A DNA stretch of 64,000 bases, taken from NCBI GenBank assembly GCA_024704765.1, contig JAKMXF010000319.1, forward strand, positions 62,001 to 126,000, in the 5' to 3' direction. Positions 24,747 to 38,795 of this stretch are shown here, piece after piece. The stretch's first letter is position 1; each line of letters opens with the position of its first letter. The notes below the pieces were generated by a model. That model was not told the origin of the DNA. It saw only the letters and a list, made by a program, of their open reading frames with translations, and did not search any database. Origin of the DNA: Oopsacas minuta. Taxonomy: Eukaryota > Porifera > Hexactinellida > Lyssacinosida > Leucopsacidae. A program made the position numbers and the translations under genes.

Positions 24747-27700
24747 TCAGATGGACTGTGCTTCATTATCATCTTGTATTATTGGCTTATAGATAGGGGA
24801 AAATGGATTTTCATAACGTTTAACTTGCTGTTTCAACTGTAAGTTTTGCTCCCGTAAAATATCATTGTAAAACTCAAGAGATTTTACCTTCTCTTCACAC
24901 TGGTGTAGTTTGATTTTCAACAAATCTACTTCTGGGTTTTTGAATGCCTCATCACGTGATGTTAAGCTGAGCGGGCTTAATTTGTGCGGACCTTCTTCTG
25001 TTGCATCTGTATTGTCAATTGACCAACGTCTGGAGCGTGTAACACCATCAGATTTCGCCCCTAAATAATCACTTATCGATTGTGTGGAGTGGCTGAGGCT
25101 TTTTTGGGGTGGACTCCTAATCTTGAAATCAGATAACTCAGGGCTAAATGGGGAATCTGATTTGGGTGGCGAATGTTTAAAGTATTCCGGCAATGGTTGT
25201 TCAGTTGAAACCGGTATGGCGCTAAGGTCACTAAGCTGAGCATGTATAGCTGTTCCAACTGGGAGTGTCGTTGTGTTGGAAAATGGCTTAGAAAGTGAAC
25301 TGAGTGCGGGTGTTTGTTCAGTTGGGTTGCTGACAGGAATTTGCCCGGTAAACTGATGAGCAAATGGATTATAATTACCTTCATTTGAATTTGGGAGAGT
25401 GCCAGTCTGGAAATAGAACTCCTCATCAGCTCGTGAAAAATGTAGATACTTACAATTGGGTAAATTACACTTCCCGCGCTGGAAATTGCGACAGAATGTG
25501 ATTATGTTTGTAGCTTTATCTCTCTGAGCAATGTCCAAGTTCTCCGCGTGTCTGTACTTACATTTTTGGCCTCGCATGCATTTCCCTCTCTGAAAATCTC
25601 TATTGTGAAATTATATTGATAAAATAACTGGTGAAAACAACCGAGTTCTACTGTACATCGTATAGAATTAATGCATTTCTTCATGAGGTTATTAGAATCG
25701 ACGAAAATAGATCACAAATCACTGAAACTTTGCTGAAAATGCAAACATAATCTATAAATATACTCCGTGCGATTGAGGCTATTATTAAATAGAATTATCT
25801 GAAGTGGCATAACTAATTAATGTATACTCTAATAGAGCTAATTTTGAATAATTCTTGGTATCATTTTAGCCAATTAAAATACTGTCAATCAGCACAGTTG
25901 TTTGGCAAATATTTTGAGATTAAGCCTGACTATAGCGAATATAACCAAATTCGTTTGAATAGACTTTTAAGAAATTCAAGTTTCATACATTTTCAAGCCA
26001 AAATTGCAAAATTCAACTATATTTCGATCAGCTGTTTGATGGTTCTGAAACAAAATTCGAAAATCAGTTTCAGCTATAAAAGTTTACAAGCACGGTTCCC
26101 AACCATTCTCACCCGTGGACCCTCTATACCAAGATGAATACACACTGTGGCCCCCTTCCCATAGACTGCAATACAATTTTTGAGATCCGGTGGAACCATT
26201 TTGTCCTCTGTGAACCACCAGCGGTACCCAAGTGATCAATGGACTTCAGGTTGGGAACTGCCGCGCTGATTTAGCATATCTGCAAAAAATATGATATATT
26301 TGGATAAAGTAGGAAATTACACCTGTAATACAAAATGTAAATTGACACAAAGTACATATGGCCGAAAGAACTGTTGAGAAAAGACCTTGGGAAATGAGAC
26401 TACAAAACTATGACGTATTTTACAATATTGTATTTGCACCCAAAATATCAAAATATCGACATTTACCCACTTTCGATGGGAAAATATAGGCGCGTTTCAT
26501 CCTACACATAAACTCATTGTACATTATAAAGTTAATAATCCGTATAATATTATGAGATGACTTGTTTCTCATTGAATCAAATGCTAACAACCAGTCACCA
26601 TATGCTATCCGTTAGTAAAAACAGCTCGTGATAATTACATTAGCATGAACTCCTGTTCACAAAATCCTTCAAACCATAATTTGAATTTCAAATACCTATA
26701 AAGGACTATCCAGATGTGAGAAGCCATTGATCACTTTAAACGAAATGCTAATTTTACAGATGTACGGACAGACAACAATGGTAGTAATAACAAATATAAC
26801 TGTACACATACATAGCCTGATAGCTATGCCAACTGCTTGTCATAAATGCTATTAGTAAGTGAATTAGTTAGGGGAACATCTTCATAAGATTGTGACTGGT
26901 ATACTGTTAGGGACATTTTGTAAATACTTGCCATCTAAACAAATCTTTCCTGACAAGTCTAGTCAGTAGCGGTCGCAGAGGTCGCAGAGTTCTGCCAGAT
27001 CCCCTAGAACACCACTGTGGTACTGACCATTATATAATTAGATTTTGCCCCGGGTTTGAAACTTGGACCCAGCTTGCCTCGGATATGCAAAGTCCTGGGA
27101 CCACCCCTATCAATCTAGTCATCTTACCGACCCCTGCATGTAATGTTCTTGGATTCCCAATGCCAATTGCTTGGATTTTATGAGGTAACACAAAATATTC
27201 GAATAATCTCCCCCCATTACATACATATTACACACGAAAATAGCCAGAAAAATAGCAAAATGTCTCATTTGGGATTTTGAAAATCTTCCCCTCTAAATAT
27301 GAAGAAATTTTTGAGATTATCCAGCGATCCGAGAGAGCAGTATGCAATATGTGAAAGGATGTATACATTTCTAAAATGATAGAGTTACTAATCGCATAAG
27401 GATAGAGTTTGAAATATGAATTCTAGAAAAACAATCTGAAACTATACAGCACTACAATAACCTCATTCAACGACAATCTCACATTCTAAGAATAGACACA
27501 AATATTCGAATGACAGTCTTAGAATTGTTACAACTTAACGTGGAATGACGTCATTTAACGTAACCCCATAGAAGCAAGTAAAATGCGGGTTTATCATTGA
27601 CCAAATATGCCAATACATAAAAGTACAATATTTCCATCTAATTTCAAATATCTAATCAATGATTTCAGACTCGATAGCAGCAATATTTTGCAAATCAAAC

Positions 27701-29378
27701 TGTGCATTTAAGTGGGATTTGAATAGGGATTCAATACTAAGAGCTTGTCAAGCCAATTTTAGAAAGTTAAAGTATTATCCATCTTAATATATTAATTCGT
27801 ACAGACACAATACTATCGAGTGCATAACATGTTGATGATGCATATAATAGTATGGCGCTGTGAGTAGTGAAATAATAGATTCTAGTTTGTATTATATCGG
27901 CTTATATATGCGGGAACTTTACGTTTCGTCGCTTTTCCAGTCAGTCTCATCAGGGATATTCCATTTTTGCCAACTTTATGGCGGGACGTCCCGATTTGCC
28001 GGACATGTGTAGAGGCCAATTGGGGTAATGTCCCAGTTTTCGATGTGCACAAGAAAATGTAGTTGACAATAAATATAGTAGAACTTGGATAAGACGTAAC
28101 ACCTCGAGGAAATACCAACAGATGTACGTCTTATCCGAATATAAGTCAACATAGTGGGCATCGCTTATAAGAACCTTCCACTGGAAACGGTTCTCGTAAA
28201 CTCTTGTATAAAATGCACGGGTTATCAGAACATATTTTCCTACTCCCAAAGGTGTTCTTGTAAGCGATATCACTGTGCATATGATGTCGTAATTAAGCAA
28301 GAATAATTAGCTGACAATCTTGAAATCTCCCCAACATTATATTTTACAAAATTACTGACCCTAAGCCAGTGTATTTATGATAGCTTGTGTCACAACAATC
28401 AAGAACATATAAAGACCAAATTTTGTCTGTCTGCAGAATGATGAGGACGAAATTATTGAATAGATTGAAGCATAATATGATATTCTAGCGTGAATGCATG
28501 TATTTCGAGCCAGATGTCGTAAACAATTCTCAAAGTAATATGACACTCTGTTATCTGTTAGAACATATTGAATTTGTCTATAAGCTAGTGTGGAGCAACC
28601 TTTTAGGAGGGTTATGGTTGAAATGATATTGATAATCATCTCATTAGTCATTTAAAATATTCCATTTTTAATATTATGCAAAATTGGGATTTTAATAAAA
28701 TGAAGGATAAGTATCAGGGAGATTGCAACAGCAAAATAACTTACAATGCCAACTGTCCTGTTTTTTCGGGCATGTGTAGAGGACCAATGGGGCTAATGTC
28801 TCGCCAAAACTTGCCAAAAACCTTAATTGTCCGCTATTTTGTAGTATAATATAATACGAATATGCTACGTCCCGCGAAATTCGCACCATTCGTCCCGCTT
28901 TTCCTTCACTTAGGGGTAGGAAAGATAAAGCTTCGATATATTAGTTTTCGAGATACATTTTGTAATGGTTCGAACAATTACATGGCTTTCGTGTGATATA
29001 TAATATGGGTTACATTCGCCAAGACGAGTTGTGCTGCTTCGATCAATAATCGGATATATATTATTTGAAAACTAGAATTGGAGCAACCTTGGGATTATTT
29101 ATCGATAAAATAATCAGACATGGAATAATTCCTCGTCGCAAAAATTTCCACAAAATGTTCTACATATCTAACCTGCAATATTCCTGCTTCATATCTTGCA
29201 TCTGTTGTTGCTGAGGATCGGCAGCAAACATATCCATATACTGCTGCGGGGCGTGCTCACCGACATTTTTCATCCTCTGATCATAGTAGTATGGAGTCTG
29301 GAATTGTTTCTGCATCATGAGATCATACTGGTGTTGATAATTCATATCTTGTGGAACCATTTGACTGAGACTTGCCAT
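24747..29378 (-). CDS. ZC3H10-like: CCCH zinc-finger protein, ZC3H10-like, two exons
   Basis: Exon 1 is 29173-29378 (MASLSQMVPQDM to the YCR codon) and exon 2 is 24747-25599, separated by an intron of about 3.57 kb. Donor CAG|GTTAGA and acceptor CAATAG|AGATTT join the first finger across the splice: CRDFQRGKCMRGQKCKYRH, pattern C-x7-C-x5-C-x3-H. The second finger is CRNFQRGKCNLPNCKYLH (C-x7-C-x4-C-x3-H), followed by YFQTGTLP, which resembles the sequence after the second ZC3H10 finger. A Ser/Pro-rich linker with SP motifs follows, then a C-terminal coiled coil (about LLKIKLHQCEEKVKSLEF). ZC3H10 binds RNA and has been linked to microRNA processing and mitochondrial gene control; that role here is by analogy. 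ZC3H10 normally has three fingers; I see two. Exon 1 is Gln/Met-rich. Confidence 0.85.
25600..29172 (-). other. 3.57-kb intron of the ZC3H10-like gene
   Basis: No exon or gene is supported within it. It contains hAT-like GTTCCCAACC repeat sequence (about 26095-26270). Two related segments, about 27915-28070 and 28725-28905, share the words CATGTGTAGAGG and AATGTC; they are related to the element near 56970-57260. One CRE palindrome lies at 27546-27553. Confidence 0.6.
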
Positions 29379-30304
29379 TTTGAATGAGAATTATAGTGAG
29401 AGTCTAGAAAATTGAATATTTATAAATGTGATACTATCATTTAAGCTTCACGGGCGGCCGCTCTGCCCCCCGTGGGTGCTGAACTGGCAAACTAGGTTCC
29501 CGCCAAGCACCCAGATAAACACTTGGTCTGGGTTTTGAGGCGGAGACTCAATTTCGCACGGTGGACCCCTCTCCAGATTTGGATTTATTTCACTGAAAAT
29601 GTAGACAATGGGGGCAACACATTAGTTGATAATTGAAATGAAAATCTCACTCACCGTAAATTTATGAAAACAATAGAATTCTAAAATACACTCCAATCCA
29701 TCTCTATATATACTCAACTAGTAATATCTATGAATTGTGATTAGTGTAATTTGATGACTGATGCAAGTAACATATTTACAAACAATTCAGTACTATAACG
29801 ATGATATTCTTCATCTTAAAAACAAATATTTTTAGATTACGTGTGGCCGTGGCCACGCAATTTATAGTAACAATTTGTGTATTAACAAGCCAGTGGTAGG
29901 TGGAACTTGTACCATTTCATGTCAATAACTATTTCACAATTGAACTGGGCAACACAATACATACAAACTAGCTAGTTTATCAACACTACCATCTACTATC
30001 ACGTCGAAGTGTGCTACACATCTATCATCCCCTTTGTGTGAAAAAACTGCCTTTGATGACGTCATAGAATTTGAACAATGAGAAAATGAAATCGGATAGA
30101 ACATAAATCATATATGACAAGGTTTATCAAACTCTTATTGGCTATGCCACACTTTGTATACATTTTCTATTATGTCCAAGTTTTGTTGGTCATCATTCAA
30201 CAAACTTCAATACTCCCTTAAAATCAAATATCTTATCTAGACAAGTCGATTATTTCCTAGTTTAAGAATAAATGAAAAATTACTGAGAAAATAGTTTTGT
30301 CAAC

Positions 30305-30470
30305 AAAAATCTAAATTTAGAATCTGTGCCGACAGCTTAATATTAAATTAAATATGTGTAAAGTGGCACTAGTAATTGGAAACACCGTAAAAGTTTAGCT
30401 TAACCAAATACACTTAGTGCCTCCAATTACTAGACTAAGTTGTCGGCACAGATTGTAATGTTAGATTTTT
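30305..30470. mobile_element. Inverted-repeat (MITE-like) element
   Basis: The outer arms at about 30305-30339 and 30436-30470 are imperfect reverse complements sharing AATCTGTGCCGACA. An inner inverted repeat pairs CACTAGTAATTGG with CCAATTACTAG. Related sequence, including GGAGGCACTAAGTG and CACAGATTGTAAT, is found in a dynein intron at 6285-6420. The inner part also occurs in the TRAF duplication at 16505-16575 and 19035-19100. There is no coding capacity. Confidence 0.75.
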
Positions 30471-33400
30471 GCACGCTACGCTCGCGAATTGTTTCTAAAC
30501 ATTTGAATCTTGTCTAATCTTGCGATTTGTTATTATTCAAAATTTGACATGTCATAAACACGCTGACGTCACTATAATATTTGGAATATATCCGACTTAA
30601 CATCCACTACACTTTATCTATTGCAAATAATATTCTATCTCTTATAAGAACTAGAGAGGGGAGAGGATGTTATGACTCTAAGAGGAAGAATTTGAATTCG
30701 TTAAAGAAGGAAATAAACTACGAGATGATGTTATGTCGTATCTCAAAACAATTTTAAACCATACCAATTACACTTTGACCTAAGAGTAAAAACAAATCAG
30801 CCAAGCCACTGATTAGTCTTGTAAAGATAAAGTTGTCATACGCGATTTATTAAATAAACAAGTTTTAATAATATATAAACGTGGGATTCCAATAACCAAT
30901 CACGTTGTTAGGGAACTAATTAAATTCATTGAAATAAGATGGGTAGGAAATGAATAGTAATTGATTTTTGGTGGAATACGTGTTTAATACCGAAAAGACA
31001 TTGAGTAACCATTTGTTTTTGATAAATATTTTTTGACAATATTAGAATTTAGAATACAAATCATTGCTTAATTAAGACTCGTAAGGATGGACAAGACTCT
31101 TTCAAAAGGCTTAAGTGTGCTTTTTTTCAGACAGCATTCTCAAAAGATAAATACGTAGGATTTAATTGAATTCAGCATACGAGTCTTGGCAGTTTGGCTA
31201 GCATTGTATGATAGTTTCAACAGGTAAGATAATTACTGAATTAGCTGCAAGCATTATTCGAATTCTTACTCAAATTTGATAGCCTGTAATACAAACATAG
31301 CTTCTCGGCTTCAAAGTAATGAAACTAGTGCGGGCAAAAAAAGTAGCACAGTTGCGGAATCTACCTACACGAGTAGACACTTTAGCGTTCATCTAGAATT
31401 TCATCTCCAATTCAAAGTATATCTTCTGAATTATGCTTACATCCAGTTGGAACTTGGGATGAAATTTGTAATCGAACCAAAACCTAAGTTCTTTAGTTGT
31501 GTAACAAGATTATACACAGATGTAGCTTATGCTAATGTTGACAAAGTGTACCAAAAGCTTTTCCTTTATTTGTATCAACAACAACATGCATCATAACAAT
31601 CATAGGCTTGGCTTGTAGTCATAATGGGAGGATATAGTTACAACCACTTAAATACTGATCTCAGCAAATTTCCCTCAACAAAGGAAGAATAATTATACGT
31701 AATATATTTTGCAGAATTTAGCAGTGATGAAAGAGTGATATGCATGGAAGTATCATATCTGTGGTGTCTTGGCTAAGTGGCAAATTGCAGCAGATAATAA
31801 AACGCCAAATTACCACGTAGCATAAATTTAGTGTCAACTTCAGTAAGCTTAGGGCTAGTTGATTAATTCAATATAGACACTGAAAATTTTTTGACTACAA
31901 GATTATTATTAAGAACTAATTATTTAAAAAACATGCACAGACAACAGCTGTAAATTTGCACTGATTTATTAATATTATTTGTTGCTGCAATATAGAAATT
32001 CGAAAGTTGACAGTGGATTTTGTTTACTACAAGAAATTGGAAATAAACAAAAACATATACAAGATGGCAACCTAGAATTAACATAAATAGGGTAGGCGTA
32101 TTCCTCCGCAATTTGTTGATATTTTCAGAAATGTTGGGGAACTCAACTTATGTGTTACAGAAAATTGAATTCAAAGTCTTAGGCATTATGCAAGTTGAAT
32201 AAATTGAGAAAGTATAGATTATTCCAGAAAATCAGCAATTTTTCATTGTAATAATTCAACAAATAACTTACTGTAAGGGTTTATATAACAAATTGTATAA
32301 CTCAGTAAGAGAATTCGTGATCCGAGTAAGACATACTTTGAATTTACGAATGCAAACTGATTCAGGATAAATTGTTAATTAGGAATCGACAAACTTGTGA
32401 CTATTCATGTATATATGATTGAAATAGTACGTCAACAAACTCACATTACAGTAGATCCTCGCGAACCGAACAGCAGTGTTCCAATTGCAAAATAGTCCAT
32501 TCGGATTAGTGAAATGCAAAGAAACAATACTATAGGATCTAGGAGTACAGTTTTTTCCAAAAGTTGTATAACCTTTCGTACCTGCTCGGGTTAGCGAGGG
32601 TCTACTGTAGTTAAAAGCAGTTATTAGCATAAAGTAATGACAACAAATAGCCCTCGGTCATCGATTATCATCTAATTTCTCTCATGGACAAAACAAACAG
32701 ACGAATATGAAAACACAAACTGCTTGTAGCTATCATAATAACAGTCAACATGTATAGAAAGACACACAAAGACAAACAAGCAACCAGAATCAGTGGATAA
32801 TTGTCCATTAAATATTGATGAATTCGTATTCACATGATCTCCTATTGATATTACTATCTCAGAAAAGCTACCGATTCAATTAACGTATCAAATGAATTAT
32901 CTAAATTAAACTGGTACCTATGTGATGATTCATGCAAATACATTATAAACCCGAGTAGATTCTACAAGTTTGTGTTGAATCTACAGTCATTTCTAACCAA
33001 AATTAATTGTCTTCACACTAGTGAATAATTACATCTATTATGGGCTGTGAAAAATAACTCAAATTAGATGAGTAATAGCAAAAATTGAGTCTTGCTCTAT
33101 TCTCCATGATTTTTACACAATTTATAAAGATATCTAAGCACACCATGAGGGAACGTTATTTTATCGATTTTCTAGAGTACGTCATGCTTCAAAAAATCAC
33201 TACTATACATATGGTTACGTAAAATTTCTATTCAGATGTTTTCCCATAAACAAACAAAATACTATTCCCTCCAATCACATTATCAAGGATATTCTAGTTA
33301 GAATCTAACATATCGTAAAAAATCGAATGTAATTGAACTTTGGTATACTCGGGAATAGTGCTAGGTGACTATATTGTTGCGAAAATTCACACATGCCATG

Positions 33401-36400
33401 CAATAATGATGTATTCTTCTTTGGATCAATCAGTAAATATGATAAAACGTGATATATAAACAGGGGCGATCCGCCGCTGCATACCTACTCCATCCAATAA
33501 TCGACTTTCACAAAATGCAAAAGCATTCGCACTGTGGAACAATTTATCAACAAGATAGCAAATTTCGAAAATGCGAAATTCCAAATACGTAAAAACCAAG
33601 CCTTATAAAATAGCTACTATCGTGGAATTGAGTGGCCTTGTTGTTGCTACATTTATGTTGCCAACTTCGCTATGCCACTGGCATAGATCAGACAACATAG
33701 AACATTATACTGTAGATATTTTACTTATGTACTATTTCATATATCAGAATGATGTGTAATATTATATACAACATCTTTATCATGTCTGTGCATGCACACA
33801 AACAACTATAAACAATTACAGATAAACTTTAAACCAAAGCCAACTCAACTGATATTAAATACGTTGAGACATAGCCTTAGATTATGATATTCTAATTGAG
33901 TTATCACAAAAACATGTTGATGCAGCAAGTACTACATGTGATATTATCATCTACAAGTAGTATAGATATTAAACATACTAAAAAAAGGAATTACATATAC
34001 TAAGATAGGAGCTTTTCTAGTGAACGTGTTAACCTATATTATGCCTGAAAGTAGCATTAGTTTCCTGACGTAACATTAATATCAAGTACTACAGACTGTA
34101 ATTGTAATTAAGACTAATTATATACCTGGAATTGAATTAAGAAGTGCTTGAAGCGTGTACGATAAAGGCAAAAAGAGTGGATAATCAGGCTAATTAGGTC
34201 ACAAAATGTATTTGAACAACCATTTATGCAAGGGGTTGTGCCGGATATAATTTAATAAAAAATCATGCGCCTATAGGAACGTCCGGCGCTGGAACAAATT
34301 GTCCATTATTCGATCTCAATAAATCGATTTGAATGTAATGTGTTTGTGAAAATGGATGAAACAAAAAACATATGGTTCATGTGGGACTCTTAACGAGTAA
34401 ATATCCTTTCCCATGGTTTATAATTTCTCAGATTATCAGTTCAGATATCGGAGCAGCTGATTCGCAAAAGATTCTGATTCAAAAGGCAAAAGGCAAAAGG
34501 CACACTGGAATTTCAAGTATTATCTGGCGTTCCACATGATCATATTAGTTTGTAGTAACGGGAGTCCTCTATACTTAACCGTATTGAATTTCTCCACAAT
34601 AATATACGCAATCATTAATATTACATCGCGTAGGTGGGGAATCTCGTTAATCAAGCAAAATAAACCTACCAAACAACATCGAGTTACATTACAATGTAAT
34701 TAAAATGAATAAAATCACATATAAGATTGATATTATACATAACTACTGCGCAAAAATTACGCATAGAAATATTGAAAAGATGCTAACTGATATATCAAAA
34801 GATAACGACTCGACAAATACAAAAGCGATTAAAATAAACAACTCACCGTCAATTCTTCTCAGTATCACACAACAAAAATAGGAAATATAAACAATTAATA
34901 GTTTCGCGGCAAGCGACTATACATATATAAGCAGCATTTGCAAAAGCGCGCGAGCAACGAATCAAATTCGATTCTCTATATATACTAAACACTAGCCAAT
35001 ACAGATGGTTGTATATGTCACTGATGGATAGCATTTCATTGCTGGAAGAGCGTATTGGTATAACTTCAATTGTATTCAAGTCTAATGTCTCAAAATAGAA
35101 AACTTTTAAGCCTAGTTTTGTGATGAAATCAAACAAATAACTTTCTAACTGTGATTATGCCAATCTTTGGATTATTAATGGAAGTATACTTTTGTTGCAA
35201 CTAAACAATGCAAACAGTACCTGTAGATTGAAGTACATCTGTACTTACCAAATCACTATATTTCCATTGTGAAACCAACAAATGATAGGTAAATAGAACA
35301 GATAATTTGCTTAAGTTGCGTAGGAGTTGACATAATACCCAAGTAGATATAGCAATGGGTTCAATTTGAAAGTTACTATACGTAGTTATTCAATAGTGTG
35401 AATAGAATAAGGGAGAATGAGAGATGATTTCATTTGAATATATAATAGACTGGCTCAACTGGGACAAGGCCAAATTGACCCGATTAAACGGAATAAAGGT
35501 ATTGGCCGATTAGCCGAAGCTATATAACAATATTCGCACGGTTCTATTCTGGCCAAATGGCCCCGACTAACCTGTGCATCTATTAAACGGAGTCTTCTGA
35601 TTACATTCTTGTATAGTTATTACGTAGGCTATGAGTGATTATTAAGATACACCAAACAAAAGAACACACGAATGCACTGAAAAACCTAGGGACCTTATAT
35701 AAGTTCTCATCCATACTCTAATCTCAAAATGAAACGGAGAAGGCTTGTTTCCCGATCCATCAACTCCTACAATACTGCGAGAAAATTTAGGATTTTTGAA
35801 GGTAACAAAGTAGAAATGTAGCATTCTGATTCACTACGGTTGTAACATATATCGTAATCGGTTAACCCTTACTGTCGGAAAAATTTTGGAATTTTGAATA
35901 TCCATGTTTTGGGAAATCATCATCAAAAGATTGGCAAAATACTAAAAGACTTAACCCGCTGAGAAAGTATTGCCTAATTGCCGAATTAAGAAATGTTAAA
36001 ATTATTCAAATCTGCGCTATGCTCGTTCCGCCAATGTTGACTTGAAAAAAATCCGAAATTCCTTAAATGGAGTTGACTGCATTTCTTTCCAAATTTATAC
36101 AAAACTATTTGAACTTATATAATCGTGTATACTAAATATGTATGCTTAATAGTTACACTCATTATGTCACATAATTACAGTTTAATGACCTTATTACTTG
36201 TTGTAGAGGTTCTTATTATACTCTCATTTGTAGTATTAAGATATGTGGACATGGTAAATAGGGCATAGAACAACATGTATGGTCAACAAAACGATATATG
36301 GATTTAGTATACAGTGAATGCCGGTTATAACAAGCAGGTTTTACTGTATTGTTTATCACGGAATAAAATAGAGTATGTGCATGGCTATAATGGTAAATAA

Positions 36401-36499
36401 TAAATAAGCACCGTTTGTATTTTCAAGGAATTCATACCTTGAGTCTCACCTTAAGATTCAAATTTTTATGCAAATCTCAGACAAAATTCGCTAGTCCCT

Positions 36500-36582
36500 T
36501 CCGAACAAATTTGACGTTCCCGTTTCTCGCGAAAAATAGGTATTGATTTTCGCGAGAAACGGGAAGGTCAATTTTGTTCGGA
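36500..36582. repeat. Near-perfect 36-bp inverted repeat with 11-base spacer
   Basis: The left arm 36500-36535 begins TCCGAACAAATTTGACG. The right arm 36547-36582 is its reverse complement with two mismatches. The core CCCGTTTCTCGCGAAAA is CpG-rich against an AT-rich background. It could form a cruciform in DNA or a long hairpin in RNA. I see no target duplication. Confidence 0.9.
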
Positions 36583-38795
36583 ATTGCTGCGTTGCACAAC
36601 GAGCCAAGTATGAAACCTCAAGGATAATTCCCAACCTGTTTTTCTGAAGAAGAGTACTTCATCAATGAAGTCATAATTAAGACTACTCGCTCAATAATAA
36701 TACCTAAAGAAAATAAGTAGAACAAATAAACAAATAAAATACAGTAGAAGCTCTGTAAGTGGGGGAGGTCGAGACGATGAATCTCCCATTCCCCATTTAT
36801 AATTTCGTATGTGAATGTCCTTTAACCAAAGATTTTTTAAGTCAATGTATATAGCTATTTCCTCAAACGAATGTTTATTCAATGATATTTTTTATTATTA
36901 AAATATCCGCAAAGGTTGTTGGTTTAACATGAAAAATTGTAGGAATTTTCTTCTGAGAAAGATTAAACTTCAGCGTAGCAATAATACGTGTTTTCTAATT
37001 TTAGCACACAAAAATTGAATATTCATGAAAAGTTATCTTAGAATTCCCCACTTATAGAGGTATATTACAATGGTGTGAGCGATAATTACTCTAAAGAATG
37101 CCCCATGCCCTACTCCCTGCTTAAAAGGGTTCGTTTCTATGGATGAAAGTGGACCAAAATTGCCCCACTTATAGAGGTTGCACACTGTAAATGAAAAATC
37201 AAACAAATTCGAAAATATCAACATACCTTATCAAAAACTATATTGGCCATATATACTATTGTTAGTTGGGAAAATTGTTCCAGCTATACCACCTGCATAG
37301 CCTGCATTATATTTGCTACTGTTTAATCTTTGGATGTACGTACTTCAGGAATATTTCACTATACTTTCGCTACATCTAATTCACAAAAGAATAGAGATGA
37401 TGGTATCACTGTTCTGCTTGCTTCGCTTAACAATTTCTGTACACATAAAATATGATAATACCAACGGGGGTAGTATGGTAAAGCTGAATATAGCCGAATG
37501 AGTTTCGAAACCGGAATAAGGCGAATTGAAAATAACCGAAACAGTGAAGTAGGATTTTTATTCACTATTCCAGTTTGAAAATCCGGCTTTATTAAGTTAA
37601 CTTCATTGGTGTATACGAATACGTAACGATAAAAACTGTAAGAGTAATCAGGGAAATTAAACATTAGAAAACATGCCCGCATTCTGCAGTCAAATCTAAT
37701 AATATAAAGCACCAGGCGATTATACATGCATAAATTTTGCTATCTACAAACTATAACTAATGATGTCTACAGAATGAATTAGCATCGTCACGATATTGTA
37801 GATTCATATATACATATATATCATGAGATATATGCTAAAATAGCAATCGAGTTATTCCCTATCGTCTATCACTTATATATTGGTGATGGTAACCAATATC
37901 GGTAAGAAATATGTTCGATTCGACAGTAGTGAATCCATTTATAACGACTGTAATAGTTGATTTAATAGAATAATCATAGAACTGGAATGTTGTTCGTAAT
38001 TATGTTATCAGTGAATACATTGCAAATATTGTATTAGTAATAGAATATTTGGGAAATTCTTCCCAAATAAGGTAGTATAATAATGATTAGGGTTAATCGA
38101 ACACATTTTGAGAGGTATAGGATAGTTCTCAGTGCACCCACCCATGGCCAACATAAAGGGTATGATTCTATATAAAGACAAGTACTGTCTCAAAAGTAAT
38201 CGCATTTTGCATTCTCAGCAACAGAGTTATCGATATTTCTCAGGGTTCCTGCGTTCAATTCTAAATGTTGTCAGGGTGTCTAGTCTGCATAATTTCAAGG
38301 TGCAACTGTCGCGGTGCGAATCGTCGGCATCAAGGATGAATAATCTAAGAATCGACGTATGACCTATCGTCTCGAACAACTGCTGCTAACAGAATATCCG
38401 AAAATGTGATATTATCAACGATGTAGTTTCCATATAAGGAAGTCCGCTAACGTTCGAAATTTGTCCAAGGATGAGTGAAAGGTCTTAATAAGATACAAAA
38501 AATCCCAAACTTGCGATATTTTCAAGGCATGTGAGAGAAAAAATCCAAAGCGTGGAGATTGGCGCAAATAGGCGCCTGAATCTGGGTGAGCAAAGATGAC
38601 ATCATGCCCACCCGCCCTATACTTCCTGCATTGTTAGTAGTTTCCAAATAACTACTTTAATATGATTAACCCGAACAACAAATTCCATAATTAATAGTGA
38701 TAAAGATACAATAAATAGGAACATTTATATGTAAAAGTATAATATATAAGAGATAGGCTACGTTTTATATATTTTTGTTAAATAAAAAGTTAATA

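Larger units (their letters stand above)
29379..38795. other. Gene-poor region of about 9.4 kb
   Basis: No open frame here looks coding; the longest, 31276-31596 (+), has no family signature. Features seen: a GC-rich patch with a NotI-type site at 29449-29590 just upstream of the ZC3H10-like start; possible untranslated-exon donors on the minus strand (ACG|GTGAG near 29653 and 34847); an inverted-repeat element at 30305-30470; CRE palindromes at 30057 and 30564; a triple AAAGGC near 34480; and a 36-bp inverted repeat at 36500-36582. It may be regulatory or intronic DNA of a minus-strand 5' region. Confidence 0.5.

Noticed and set aside
25820-26137. 105-codon plus-strand frame
   Set aside because: It overlaps intronic repeat sequence and has no recognisable features.
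31276-31596. Open frame of 106 codons on the plus strand
   Set aside because: Low-complexity composition, no family motif, and no splice or neighbour support; it looks like chance.
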